Source of the DNA: Roseomonas gilardii subsp. gilardii
GTDB lineage: Bacteria > Pseudomonadota > Alphaproteobacteria > Acetobacterales > Acetobacteraceae
Direction: 5' to 3'
Length of the DNA stretch: 64,000 bases
Assembly (NCBI RefSeq): GCF_023078375.1
Contig: NZ_CP095554.1
Span: 1,488,001 to 1,552,000, forward strand
Notes under the pieces: generated by a model
Told to the model about the DNA's origin: nothing
The model's input: the letters and a program-made list of their open reading frames with translations, nothing else
The model's database searches: none
Position numbers and translations under genes: made by a program
In this document: piece by piece, positions 30,391-39,009 of the stretch
How positions within the stretch are numbered: position 1 is the first letter of the stretch
How the letters are laid out: every line of letters starts with the position of its first letter

Positions 30391-30404
30391 AACATACGTA
30401 AGTT
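30391..30404. promoter_or_regulatory. Near-palindrome, candidate TetR operator
   Basis: The 14-mer AACATACGTAAGTT is palindromic at 12 of 14 positions and sits in the 106-base region between the divergent isovaleryl-CoA dehydrogenase and TetR genes. It lies in an AT-rich patch of a GC-rich gap, as expected for a promoter and operator. The assignment to this TetR protein is inference from position. Confidence 0.5.
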
Positions 30405-30435
30405 TATTCTGGCTGGGAAGAGGCTGAGAGAGGTC

Positions 30436-31050
30436 ATGGCGCGCATCGCAGGCTCGAACGGCCCCCGCACGGCGGCGCTGATCCGCGAGGTGGGGCTGTC
30501 GCTGATCCACGAGCATGGCTTCGAGGCGATGAGCCTGCGTGACCTCGCCGCCGAGGTCGGCATCCAGCCGGCCTCGCTCTACAACCACATCGCCTCGAAG
30601 CAGGACCTGCTCTTCGGCCTGGTGCGGGAGCATATGGAGGCGCTGCTCGCCAGCACGGAGGCCGCGCTGGGCACCGCGCCGCCCGGTCCCCTCGCGCAGC
30701 TCCGGGCCTTCGTGGCGCATCACCTGCTCTACCACATGGACAAGAAGCGGGAGGTCTATGTGGCGAATTTCGAGCTGCGCGCGTTGGAGCCGCGGAACCG
30801 CGATGCGGTGCTGGCGCTGCGCCGCCGCTACGAAGGCTGCCTCATCGCGCTGCTCGACCAGGGCGTGGCGGCGGGGACACTGTCGATCCCCGACACGCGG
30901 ATCGGCGCCTATGCCATGCTGGCCATGCTGACCGGCGTCTGCACCTGGTACCGGCCGGATGGGCGGCTTTCCCCGGAGGAGGTGGTGCGGCTGCACACGG
31001 ATCTCGTGCTCCGGGGCTGCCAGACAGCGGCCGTGGCGGTCCCGGCCTGA
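30436..31050 (+). CDS. TetR/AcrR family transcriptional regulator
   Basis: A 204-residue regulator with an N-terminal helix-turn-helix ([44 protein letters not shown], split across residues 15-60) and a helical ligand domain of the type PF17932/KstR2-like. ATG 30436 follows AGAGAGGTC. It diverges from the leucine catabolic operon, so the likely role is repression of that operon with an acyl-CoA or acid intermediate as inducer. Target and ligand are inferred from context. Confidence 0.9.
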   Translation: MARIAGSNGPRTAALIREVGLSLIHEHGFEAMSLRDLAAEVGIQPASLYNHIASKQDLLFGLVREHMEALLASTEAALGTAPPGPLAQLRAFVAHHLLYHMDKKREVYVANFELRALEPRNRDAVLALRRRYEGCLIALLDQGVAAGTLSIPDTRIGAYAMLAMLTGVCTWYRPDGRLSPEEVVRLHTDLVLRGCQTAAVAVPA

Positions 31051-31074
31051 TCGGCCGCATGCCAGTGTCCGAAC

Positions 31075-31105
31075 CCGGGGGCACAAGGCGGAGCCTTCCC
31101 CCCGG
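31075..31105 (+). terminator. Solo G/C hairpin like the tail of the dispersed repeat
   Basis: CCGGGGGCACAAGGC, loop GGA, then GCCTTCCCCCCGG forms a strong stem. It matches the terminal hairpin of the repeat elements at 673, 9033 and 16732 but without their other parts. It lies between the convergent TetR and ugpC genes, where a terminator is expected. There is no T tract. Confidence 0.5.
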
Positions 31106-31108
31106 TGA

Positions 31109-32224
31109 TCATCCCCGGGCCAGTTCGGTATCCTGCCGCGGGCTGCTGCCGGTCCAGGGCAGCGGGCGCAGCAGGAGCCGCACCTCGCTTTCGCCGTCGA
31201 AGACATGCAGGCGCTCCGGTGGCAGGGCGAGGCCCAGCGCTTCGCCGCGCCGCAGCGGATGCTCCGTGGGCAGGTGCAGCAGGACGGCGGCGCCCTGCAG
31301 CCGGGCATGCACGAGGCGGCTGGTACCGAGATCCTCGATCACCTCGCACTGGGCGGCCAGCTCGCCCTGGGCCACATGCTCGGGCCGGATGCCCAGGGTG
31401 ATCGCCTGCCCGGGCGCCAGCGAGCCGCCCAGCGGCACGGCGAGGCCGCCTTCCAGCAGCGCGGTGCAGCCATCCTCGGCGACGCGGGCGGGCCAGAGAT
31501 TCATCGCGGGCGAGCCGAGGAACCCCGCCACGAAGCGGGTGCGCGGACGCTCATAGACCTCGCGCGGGGCGCCCATCTGCTCCACCCGGCCGGCCCGCAT
31601 CACCACCATCACATCGGCCAGGGTCATGGCCTCGATCTGGTCATGCGTCACCAGCACGGAGGTGGCCTGCAGCCGCTCATGCAGTTGGCGCAGTTCGGTG
31701 CGCATCTGGCCGCGCAGGGTGGCGTCGAGATTCGACAGCGGCTCGTCGAAGAGGAAGACCTTCGGCTGCCGCACCATGGCGCGGCCGATGGCGACGCGCT
31801 GCCGCTGGCCACCCGAGAGCTGCCCCGGCCGGCGATCCAGCATCTCGGACAGTGCCAGCGTGCCCGCCACCTCGCGCACGCGGGCCAGGCGCTCGGCCCG
31901 CCCCAGCCCCGCCACCTTGAGCGGATAGGCGATGTTCTCGGCCACCGTCATATGCGGATAGAGGGCGTAGTTCTGGAAGACCATGGCGCAGCCGCGGTCC
32001 TTGGGCTCCGCCTCGTTCACCCGCCGCCCATGGATGCGGATCTCGCCGCCGCTGATGCCCTCCAGCCCCGCGATCATGCGCAGCAGCGTGGACTTGCCGC
32101 AGCCGGAGGGACCGAGGATCACGGTGAAGGCGCGCTCGGGCAGGCTGAGCGAGACATCGCTCACCGAAGGGGTGGTGGCGCCGGGATAGAGCTTGCGGAC
32201 GCTGTCCAGGACGATCGCTGGCAT
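31109..32224 (-). CDS. ugpC: ABC transporter ATP-binding protein, UgpC type
   Basis: A 371-residue ATPase of the MalK/UgpC type that drives import of sn-glycerol-3-phosphate or a similar polar solute. It has Walker A GPSGCGKSTLLRMIAGL, signature LSGGQRQRVAIGRAMVR, Walker B VFLFDEPLSNLD, and a C-terminal TOBE/OB regulatory domain (GIRPEHV). It is the last gene of the UgpB-A-E-C order on the minus strand. Confidence 0.9.
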   Translation of the reverse strand: MPAIVLDSVRKLYPGATTPSVSDVSLSLPERAFTVILGPSGCGKSTLLRMIAGLEGISGGEIRIHGRRVNEAEPKDRGCAMVFQNYALYPHMTVAENIAYPLKVAGLGRAERLARVREVAGTLALSEMLDRRPGQLSGGQRQRVAIGRAMVRQPKVFLFDEPLSNLDATLRGQMRTELRQLHERLQATSVLVTHDQIEAMTLADVMVVMRAGRVEQMGAPREVYERPRTRFVAGFLGSPAMNLWPARVAEDGCTALLEGGLAVPLGGSLAPGQAITLGIRPEHVAQGELAAQCEVIEDLGTSRLVHARLQGAAVLLHLPTEHPLRRGEALGLALPPERLHVFDGESEVRLLLRPLPWTGSSPRQDTELARG

Positions 32225-32239
32225 CGGCGGGTGCGGCCC

Positions 32240-33154
32240 CTATTTCTCGGTGGCGATCAGGCCGCGCACGAACCAGCGCTGCATCAGCAGCACGATCAGC
32301 AGCGGCGGCAACATGACGACCAGCGCGGCCGCCATGACGATGTTCCATTCCGGCAGCCCGTCGCCGCGCGGGATCATGCGGGCGAGTTGCACCATCACGG
32401 TGCTGCGGTCGGGCTCGGTGGTGACCAGCAGCGGCCAGAGATACTGGTTCCAGGCATAGACGAACATGATGGTGGCCAGCGCCGCCATGTTGGTGCGCGA
32501 GAGTGGCAGCAGGATGTCGCGCAGGAAGCGGATCGGCCCGGCGCCATCCATGCGCGCGGCCTCCACCAGCTCCTCCGGGATGGTCATGAAGAACTGGCGG
32601 TAGAGGAAGGTGCCCGTGGCGGTCGCCACCAGCGGCAGGATCAGTCCGGTATAGGAGTTCAGCATCCGCCATTGCAGCGCGATCTCGATGCCGGAGAGCT
32701 GCCGCACCAGCCAGGTCGCCCCGGTCAGGTCCAGGATCGCCTGGAAGGGGCGCAGCGCATTGGTGGCGACCGCATAGGTCGGCACGATGCGGACCTCGAG
32801 CGGCAGCATCAGCGTGACGAAGATCAGCCAGAAGACCAGCGCCTTGGCGCGCCAGTCGAAGAACACCACGGCGAAGGCGGCCAGCATGGCGATCAGGATC
32901 TTGCCGGCCATGACCCCCACCGCCACCACGAAGCTGGTGAGGAAGCGCGTGCCGAGATCGCCGCGCAGCCAGGCGGCCTGGAGGTTCTCCCACAGATGCG
33001 GGCCGGGCAGCAGGCGCATCGGCACGGCATTGGCGCCGGCGATGTCCTGCGTGGCGGCGACGAAGGCGAGCCAGAGCGGGCCCAGCAGCGACAGCACGCC
33101 CAGCAGCAGCAGCAGGTGCGTCGCGAGATCCGTCAGCGGGCGGCGTTCAACCAT
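32240..33154 (-). CDS. ugpE: ABC transporter permease, UgpE type
   Basis: A 304-residue permease with six hydrophobic segments and the EAA loop VEAARMDGAGPIRFLRDILLPLSRTNMAAL near residue 200, which docks on the ATPase. The sequence is of the UgpE branch (MFVYAWNQYLWPLLVTTEPDRSTVMVQLARM). It sits between ugpA and ugpC with gaps of 9 and 15 bases. Confidence 0.9.
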   Translation of the reverse strand: MVERRPLTDLATHLLLLLGVLSLLGPLWLAFVAATQDIAGANAVPMRLLPGPHLWENLQAAWLRGDLGTRFLTSFVVAVGVMAGKILIAMLAAFAVVFFDWRAKALVFWLIFVTLMLPLEVRIVPTYAVATNALRPFQAILDLTGATWLVRQLSGIEIALQWRMLNSYTGLILPLVATATGTFLYRQFFMTIPEELVEAARMDGAGPIRFLRDILLPLSRTNMAALATIMFVYAWNQYLWPLLVTTEPDRSTVMVQLARMIPRGDGLPEWNIVMAAALVVMLPPLLIVLLMQRWFVRGLIATEK

Positions 33155-33163
33155 GGCACGGTC

Positions 33164-34057
33164 TCACTTGTAGTGCAGCCGCCGCTCGATGAAGCGGAAC
33201 TGGATGAAGGTCATCGCCATCACCAGCAGCATGAGCACGATGCTCTGCGCGGCGGCGCCGGAATAGTCCAGGCCCTTGAAGCCGTCGGAATAGATCTTGT
33301 AGACCATCAGCTCGGTGGAGCGCGCCGGCCCGCCCTGCGTCATCGTGTCCACCAGCGCGAAGCTGTGCGTGAAGCTGTCCGTCAGGTTGATCACGGCCAG
33401 GAAGAACAGCGTGGGCGAGAGCAGCGGCACCTGCATGTCCCACATCCGGCGCAGCGGCCCGGCCCCGTCCATCGCCGCCGCCTCGGTCAGCGAACGGGGA
33501 ATGCCCTGCAGTCCGGCCAGCAGGAAGACGAAGTTGTAGGAGACGAGCTGCCAGGCCCCGGCCATGATCAGCATGGTCATGGCATGCGAGCCGACCAGCG
33601 TGGGGTCCCAGCTTCCCGGTGCCACGGCGTTGAGGAAGGAGAAGAGGCCGGCGCGCGGGTCGAAGATGAAGCGGAAGATGATGCCGATCGCCGGCGCCGC
33701 GATGGCATAGGGCCAGACCAGGGCGAGGCGGTAGGCGCGGCTGCCGCGCAGTTCCCGGTCGACGAAGACGGCGAGCAGCAGCGAGGCCGCGACCGCCAGC
33801 GCCGTGGTGGCGAAGGCGTAGAAGATGCTGATGGCGACCGAATGCCAGTAGGCGGCGTTGCCGAAGACCTCGGCGAAGTTCTGCCAGCCGACCCAGGTGT
33901 TGCCGCCGCCCCAGGGCTGCTGCAGCGTGAAGGCCCAGTAGAAGGCCTCGCCGGTCGGCCAGTAGAAGAAGACGAAGATGATCAGCAGCTGCGGCAGCAC
34001 CAGGGCCCAGGGGAGCCAGCGGCTGCGGAACAGGGCGCGTCGTTGCATCTGGTTCAT
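33164..34057 (-). CDS. ugpA: ABC transporter permease, UgpA type
   Basis: A 297-residue inner-membrane permease with six hydrophobic segments; the EAA motif is TEAAAMDGAGPLRRMWDMQVPLLSPT. The pair of permeases with a UgpB-like binding protein points to glycerol-3-phosphate or glycerophosphodiester uptake. It follows ugpB by 43 bases. Confidence 0.9.
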   Translation of the reverse strand: MNQMQRRALFRSRWLPWALVLPQLLIIFVFFYWPTGEAFYWAFTLQQPWGGGNTWVGWQNFAEVFGNAAYWHSVAISIFYAFATTALAVAASLLLAVFVDRELRGSRAYRLALVWPYAIAAPAIGIIFRFIFDPRAGLFSFLNAVAPGSWDPTLVGSHAMTMLIMAGAWQLVSYNFVFLLAGLQGIPRSLTEAAAMDGAGPLRRMWDMQVPLLSPTLFFLAVINLTDSFTHSFALVDTMTQGGPARSTELMVYKIYSDGFKGLDYSGAAAQSIVLMLLVMAMTFIQFRFIERRLHYK

Positions 34058-34100
34058 GCTCGGGGTGGCGGGGCGGCGCGGGCCGCCCGGCCGGTCCGGA

Positions 34101-35453
34101 TCAGGGCAGGCGCTTGCCGCGATAGGTCTGTTCGAAGCGGCGCAGGAGCTGGTTGCCCTGGTCCTGCAGCGCGCTCAGCGCCTGGTCCATGGTCTTCTGG
34201 CCAGCGAAGGCCGCCTGGATCTCGTTGGCATAGGCGGCGCGGAACTGCGTCATGTTGCCCAGGCGAAGGCCGCGGGAATTCTCGGTCGGCTCGGTGAGCA
34301 GCAGACTCTCCATCGCCACCTCGCGCCCGACATTCTCGGGGCGCTGAAAGAAGCCCTGGGCCTTCAGGCTGTCATAGCCGGTGCGGGTCACCGGGATATA
34401 GCCCGTCTCGGTCGCCCAGAAGGTCTCGGATTCCGGCTTGGCCAGGAAGTCGAAGAAGGCCGCGGCCCCCTTGTATTCCTCGGCCGGGCGGCCGCGCAGC
34501 GCCCAGAGCGAGGCGCCGCCGACGCGGCTGTTGATGCGGCTGTGGCCCTCCCAGACCGGCAGCAGCGCCGGAGTCCAGTCCAGGCCGGACACCGCGGTCT
34601 TGCGGATGCTCTGGTGGCTCGCGATGGAGGCGAAGGCCACCGCGCAGTCATCGGCGGCGAAGGAGGTCACCGGGTCCTGGCCCGCCTGCTTGGTGCGGAT
34701 CTGGACCAGCCCTTCCTTGTACCAGGCGAGCAGCGTGTTGAAATGCTCGCGGATCAGGCCCTGGTTGAAGATGTACTCCGCGTCCAGCCCGCCATAGCCG
34801 TTCTGCTTGGTGGCGATCGGCAGGTTGTGGATGGCCGCGAACTGCTCGAACAGCGCCCAGCTGTCGAAGTCCATGGCCATCGGGCAGGCGCGGCCGGAGG
34901 CCTTGATGGCGCGCAGCGCCCGGCCGAGATCCTGCCAGGTGGCCGGGGCCTGCTCGATGCCCGCCTTGCGGCCCGCCGCGCGGTTCCAGTACATCACCGC
35001 GGTCGAGGAGTTGAACGGGAAGGACAGCATTTCGCCCTCCGAGGTCGCGTAGTAGGCGGCGATCGGGGGGAGGTAGTTCGTCCAGTCGATCCGGTAGCCC
35101 TGCTGCGCCATCAGCTCGCGCGCCGGGACGTACTGCCCCGAGAGCATCAGGTCGGCGGTGCCGATGTCATAGACCTGGACGATGGTGGGCTGCTCGCCGG
35201 CGCGGAAGGCGGCGATGGTGTTCTGCAGCGCCTGCGCGTACTCGCCCTGGCTGACGCAGGTGATGCGGTACTGCGCCTGGCTGTCGTTGAAGCGCTGGCA
35301 GACCTGCTGCACCACCTCGCTAAGCTGGCCGGTCAGCCCGTACCAGAAGGTGACGTTCTGGCGCGGCGCCTGCGCCTGCGCTTGACCCTGGGGGAGGGCT
35401 GGGGAGAGCAGGCCGAGGGCGAGGCCGACGGCAATGACGGATCTGCGAAGCAT
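34101..35453 (-). CDS. ugpB: ABC transporter substrate-binding protein, UgpB type
   Basis: A 450-residue periplasmic binding protein. The frame extends upstream, but Met 35453 begins a proper signal peptide (MLRRSVIAVGLALGLLSPA, cleavage near AQAQA). The mature start NVTFWYGLTGQLSEVVQQV and the stretch AAFRAGEQPTIVQVYDIGTADLM match UgpB, the sn-glycerol-3-phosphate binding protein. No glycerophosphodiesterase (UgpQ) gene is nearby, so the exact ligand is uncertain. Confidence 0.88.
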   Translation of the reverse strand: MLRRSVIAVGLALGLLSPALPQGQAQAQAPRQNVTFWYGLTGQLSEVVQQVCQRFNDSQAQYRITCVSQGEYAQALQNTIAAFRAGEQPTIVQVYDIGTADLMLSGQYVPARELMAQQGYRIDWTNYLPPIAAYYATSEGEMLSFPFNSSTAVMYWNRAAGRKAGIEQAPATWQDLGRALRAIKASGRACPMAMDFDSWALFEQFAAIHNLPIATKQNGYGGLDAEYIFNQGLIREHFNTLLAWYKEGLVQIRTKQAGQDPVTSFAADDCAVAFASIASHQSIRKTAVSGLDWTPALLPVWEGHSRINSRVGGASLWALRGRPAEEYKGAAAFFDFLAKPESETFWATETGYIPVTRTGYDSLKAQGFFQRPENVGREVAMESLLLTEPTENSRGLRLGNMTQFRAAYANEIQAAFAGQKTMDQALSALQDQGNQLLRRFEQTYRGKRLP

Positions 35454-35548
35454 GGAAGAGGTCCGGTTCTGACCCGGGGCAGCTAGCGCCGGGATGTGAC
35501 AATACCTCCTCGGTTTCATGGCGGTTTCTTGAAACCTGTCCGCGCCCC

Positions 35549-36871
35549 TTAGCCGCGCGCCGCCTCCGCGGGCGCCAGCACCCGCTCCGCGATGCCGGCG
35601 AAGAGGTCCACGCCCTGCGGCAGCGCGGCCTCATCGAAGTCGAAGTCCACCGCGTGGTGAATCCCCTTGAGGTCCGCCCCCAGCAGGAAATAGGTCGCGC
35701 TACCGCCCTGTTCCTGCACTCGCCGCAGCATCAGCGTGGCGTCGTCGCCACCGCCGATCGGCCATTCCGGCTCGATCCGCGCGATCCCCGGCACGGCGTG
35801 CGCCACCTCGGCCACGATAGCGGCGGCCTCCGGGCTCGGCATGGCGCCGATGCTGCCGCCCATCTCCTCGATGCGCAGCGTGACATCCTGCATCGCCGCC
35901 GCCCCGGCCAGAACCTCCCGTGCCCGGCGGTCCATGTAGTCCAGCGCCTCCTGCGAGCCGCCGCGCACCTCCAGCACCAGATGGCAGGAATCGGCGATCA
36001 CGTTGCGCCCGCTGCCCGCCACCATCCTCCCGACATTCACCCGCGTGGGCGATTCCGCATGGCGGCTGATGGCGTGCAGGTTCAGCGCCGCCGTGGCGCC
36101 GGCCAGCAGGGCGTTGCGCCCTTCCTGCGGCCCCATCGCCGCATGTGCCGCGCGCCCTTCGAGGAAGGCGTCCAGCTTGTTGGAATAGAGGAAGCCCGTG
36201 GCCACCGGCGCCACCGTGCCCGAGGGCAGCAGGCAGCCGAGATGCCCGGCGAAGAAATGGTCCACCCCGTCCACGACACCGGCCGCCACCATCGGCCGGG
36301 CGCCGCGCCCGCCTTCCTCGGCGGGCTGGAAGATCAGGCGGATCGTGCCCCGCCAGCGCGCCATGGGCGCCGTGAGCCGGGCGGCGAGGGCGAGGCCGAT
36401 GGCGGTATGCCCGTCATGGCCGCAGGCATGCATCACCCCGGGGCGGGCGGAGGCGAAGCCCTCGCGGTTCGGCGCATGCTCCGGCGCCGCCGTTTCCCGC
36501 ACCGGCAGCGCGTCCATGTCGAAGCGGAAGGCGAGCACCGGCCCCTCGCCGCGCCGCATCTCCGCCACCACCCCGGTCTGGCCGCCGGGCATGCGCGCCA
36601 CCCATTCCGGCGGTGCCCCGGCCGCCAGCGCCGCCTCGCACGCCGCCGCGATCTCGGCGGGGGAGGGGCGGCCGGGCATCTCACCCTCCACCATCACCTC
36701 CGGCCCCGCCTTCACCGCCCAGCCGAGGCGCTCCAGCGTGGCGGCGACCTTCGCGGCGGTGCGGTATTCCAGGAAGCCGAGTTCCGGGAAACGGTGCAGG
36801 TCGCGCCGGATGCGCGCCACCCCGCCGTCATTGGCGCTGGTCGCCGCGATGAAATCCAGATCCGTTCCCAT
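35549..36871 (-). CDS. M20 family amidohydrolase, AbgA/HipO-like
   Basis: A 440-residue metallopeptidase of the M20D type that removes acyl or aminoacyl groups from amino acids. The metal-binding motifs are visible: FRFDMDALPV, HACGHDGHTAIGLALA and FQPAEEGGRGARPMV, plus a central lid domain. The N-terminus and the inserted segment near residues 50-85 resemble AbgA, which cleaves p-aminobenzoyl-glutamate. ATG 36871 is preceded by AAAGGGACG. It lies 95 bases upstream of ugpB on the same strand, which may or may not be functional linkage. Confidence 0.87.
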   Translation of the reverse strand: MGTDLDFIAATSANDGGVARIRRDLHRFPELGFLEYRTAAKVAATLERLGWAVKAGPEVMVEGEMPGRPSPAEIAAACEAALAAGAPPEWVARMPGGQTGVVAEMRRGEGPVLAFRFDMDALPVRETAAPEHAPNREGFASARPGVMHACGHDGHTAIGLALAARLTAPMARWRGTIRLIFQPAEEGGRGARPMVAAGVVDGVDHFFAGHLGCLLPSGTVAPVATGFLYSNKLDAFLEGRAAHAAMGPQEGRNALLAGATAALNLHAISRHAESPTRVNVGRMVAGSGRNVIADSCHLVLEVRGGSQEALDYMDRRAREVLAGAAAMQDVTLRIEEMGGSIGAMPSPEAAAIVAEVAHAVPGIARIEPEWPIGGGDDATLMLRRVQEQGGSATYFLLGADLKGIHHAVDFDFDEAALPQGVDLFAGIAERVLAPAEAARG

Positions 36872-37079
36872 CTCCGCGTCCCTTTCCGGCCTCTGCCCAT
36901 GCGCGGGGCAAGCCTGCCCACGATACGGGCCGAAAGACACCCGAGCGCCAGCCAGGGCAAGAGGCCATGCCATGCCGGACGGTTGACGCACCGCCGCCGG
37001 GGGGCGGAAAGTTCCGGCCCGCCGATCATCCCCGTTCCGCCAGAGACGCCCACATGGACGCCCACATGGGAGAAGCCCG

Positions 37080-37856
37080 ATGAACGTGACCACGCCGCCT
37101 GCCAGCCTCCGGGGGATCAGCGCGGAGGAATGGAAGATCCGCTGCGAGCTCGCGGCGCTCTACCGGCTCGTCGCCTATCACCGGATGACGGACCTCATCT
37201 ACACCCATATCAGCGCCCGCCTGCCAGGGCCCGACCACTACTTCCTGATCAACCGCTATGGCGTGATGTTCCACGAGATGCGGGCCAGCGACCTGGTGAA
37301 GATCGACCTGGACGGCAACGTGGTCGAGGAGGACGCTTCCTCCAAGCCGGTCAATGCCGCGGGCTTCACCATCCACTCCGCGATCCACATGACGCGGGAG
37401 GATGCGGCCTATGTCGTCCATACCCATACCAGCGCCGGCATCGCCGTTTCGGCGCAGAAGGAGGGGCTGCTGCCGATCAGCCAGCACGCGCTGAAGTTCT
37501 ACGGCCACCTCGCCTATCACGGCTATGAGGGCATCGCCCTGGATCTCGACGAGCGCGAGAGGCTGGTCGCCGATCTTGGCCAGCACCGGGCGATGATCCT
37601 GCGCAACCATGGCCTGCTGGTCACGGGCCGCACGGCGGCGGAGGCCTTCAACAACATCTACTACCTGGAGCGCGCCTGCCAGGCGCAGGTGGCGGCGCTC
37701 TCGGCCGGCATGGACCAGATCGTCTTCCCGCCGGAGGAGGTGCGGCTGCGGACCGCGGCCCAGTTCAACCGTTCCGATTCCCCGCATATCTACGACCTCG
37801 CCTGGACCGCTGCGCTGCGCCTCGTCGATGACGACAAGGTGGATTATCGTTCATGA
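37080..37856 (+). CDS. Class II aldolase/adducin family protein
   Basis: A 258-residue zinc enzyme of the class II aldolase fold. Visible are DLIYTHISARLPGP, the paired metal His residues in VVHTHTSAGIAVSA and the third in ILRNHGLLVTGRTAAEAFNN. The length and C-terminus match the broad group annotated as class II aldolases that act on sugar phosphates or aldehydes; members lack a clear substrate. It stands alone between the M20 gene (divergent) and the creatininase-like gene, 152 bases further on. Confidence 0.9.
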   Translation: MNVTTPPASLRGISAEEWKIRCELAALYRLVAYHRMTDLIYTHISARLPGPDHYFLINRYGVMFHEMRASDLVKIDLDGNVVEEDASSKPVNAAGFTIHSAIHMTREDAAYVVHTHTSAGIAVSAQKEGLLPISQHALKFYGHLAYHGYEGIALDLDERERLVADLGQHRAMILRNHGLLVTGRTAAEAFNNIYYLERACQAQVAALSAGMDQIVFPPEEVRLRTAAQFNRSDSPHIYDLAWTAALRLVDDDKVDYRS

Positions 37857-38008
37857 AGTGAGCCGGGCCGCGGCCATCTCAAGGAAAAGCAGGAATTTCC
37901 AGGCTTTTCCGGGGTTCGGGCGTGGCTTCTGCCGCGTTTGCGAAGGCTGGGCAGGCGGGCGGGGAGGGGAGTAGACAGGATCTCACTGCCGGAGATTCCT
38001 GCTCCACC

Positions 38009-38851
38009 ATGTCCCGCCGATCCGCCTTCCGGAAGCGACACCTGGCCCTTCTCCAGATTCCGGTCCTGGCCGGCTTCCTGGTTCTCGCCCCCCTGGCCTG
38101 GGCGCAGCAGCCCGACACGGTCTGGCTCGACCAGCTCACCTGGACGGAGATCCGCGCCGCCACCCAGGCCGGCAAGCGCACCGTCATCATCCCCGTGGGC
38201 GGCACCGAGCAGAGCGGCCCCTTCATCGCCGTGGGCAAGCACAATGCCCGCGTGGCCGTGCTGGGCGAGCAGATCGCCCGGCAACTCGGCAATGCCCTGC
38301 TCGCCCCGGTGATCGCCTATGTGCCCGAGGGCAATATCGACCCGCCCAGCTCGCATATGCGCTTCCCCGGCACGATCAGCATCCCGCCCGAGGTCTTCGA
38401 GGGATTGCTGACCTCCGCCGCCGAGAGCTTCGCCGCGCATGGCTTCACCGACATCGTGCTGATCGGCGACCATGGCGGCTATCAGAAGAACCTGCAGCGC
38501 GTGGCCGACCGGCTGAACCGCCAATGGGCCAAGGGGCCGGTGCGGGCGCACTACATCCCGCAATACTACACGACCATCGAGAGCAGCTTCGCCCCGGCCC
38601 TGCGCGCCCGCGGGCTGGGCGACGATATCGGCACCCATGCCGACCTCATGGACACCGCCCTGACACTGGCCACACGCCCCGCTTTGGTGCGGCAGCAGGC
38701 CCTCCAGGCGGCGGCCAAGCCCGGCACGGCGCAGGGCGTCTATGGCGGCGACCCGCGCCCCGCCACGGCCGAGCTCGGCCAGATCGGCACCGGTGCCATC
38801 GTCGCCCAGACCGTGGCCGCCATCCGGCAGGCCACCGCGCCACGCCGCTGA
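38009..38851 (+). CDS. Exported creatininase family protein
   Basis: A 280-residue member of the creatininase fold with a signal peptide (residues 1-32, ending LAWAQ). Family residues are present: TEIRAATQAGKRTVIIPVGGTEQSGPF, then VGKHNARVAVLGEQ in place of the usual TDxxxA, VPEGNIDPPSSHMRFPGTISI, and LIGDHGGYQKNLQRVADRLN. The creatininase metal ligands Glu, Asp and His seem largely conserved, but the typical cytosolic enzymes are not exported. The start is ATG 38009. It is followed by an exported propeller protein on the same strand, perhaps a periplasmic pair. Confidence 0.8.
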   Translation: MSRRSAFRKRHLALLQIPVLAGFLVLAPLAWAQQPDTVWLDQLTWTEIRAATQAGKRTVIIPVGGTEQSGPFIAVGKHNARVAVLGEQIARQLGNALLAPVIAYVPEGNIDPPSSHMRFPGTISIPPEVFEGLLTSAAESFAAHGFTDIVLIGDHGGYQKNLQRVADRLNRQWAKGPVRAHYIPQYYTTIESSFAPALRARGLGDDIGTHADLMDTALTLATRPALVRQQALQAAAKPGTAQGVYGGDPRPATAELGQIGTGAIVAQTVAAIRQATAPRR

Positions 38852-39009
38852 CCCGCCTTTCCCTGCGGCGCCCGGCCCGGCTTCACATGCCCGCGCCCCG
38901 CGCCGCCACCCCCTTGCCCGAGAACGGGATTCGCGCTTCCGGACAGGCTTGCTCCGCTCCGGGAACGGTCCCCGTGACCCCGGGCCCGTATCGAGGAACA
39001 CGCCTGCTC

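Noticed and set aside
31205-34297. 1030-codon open frame on the plus strand
   Set aside because: Antisense to ugpC, ugpE and ugpA, with a composition dominated by Gln, His, Gly and Arg; a GC-driven shadow.
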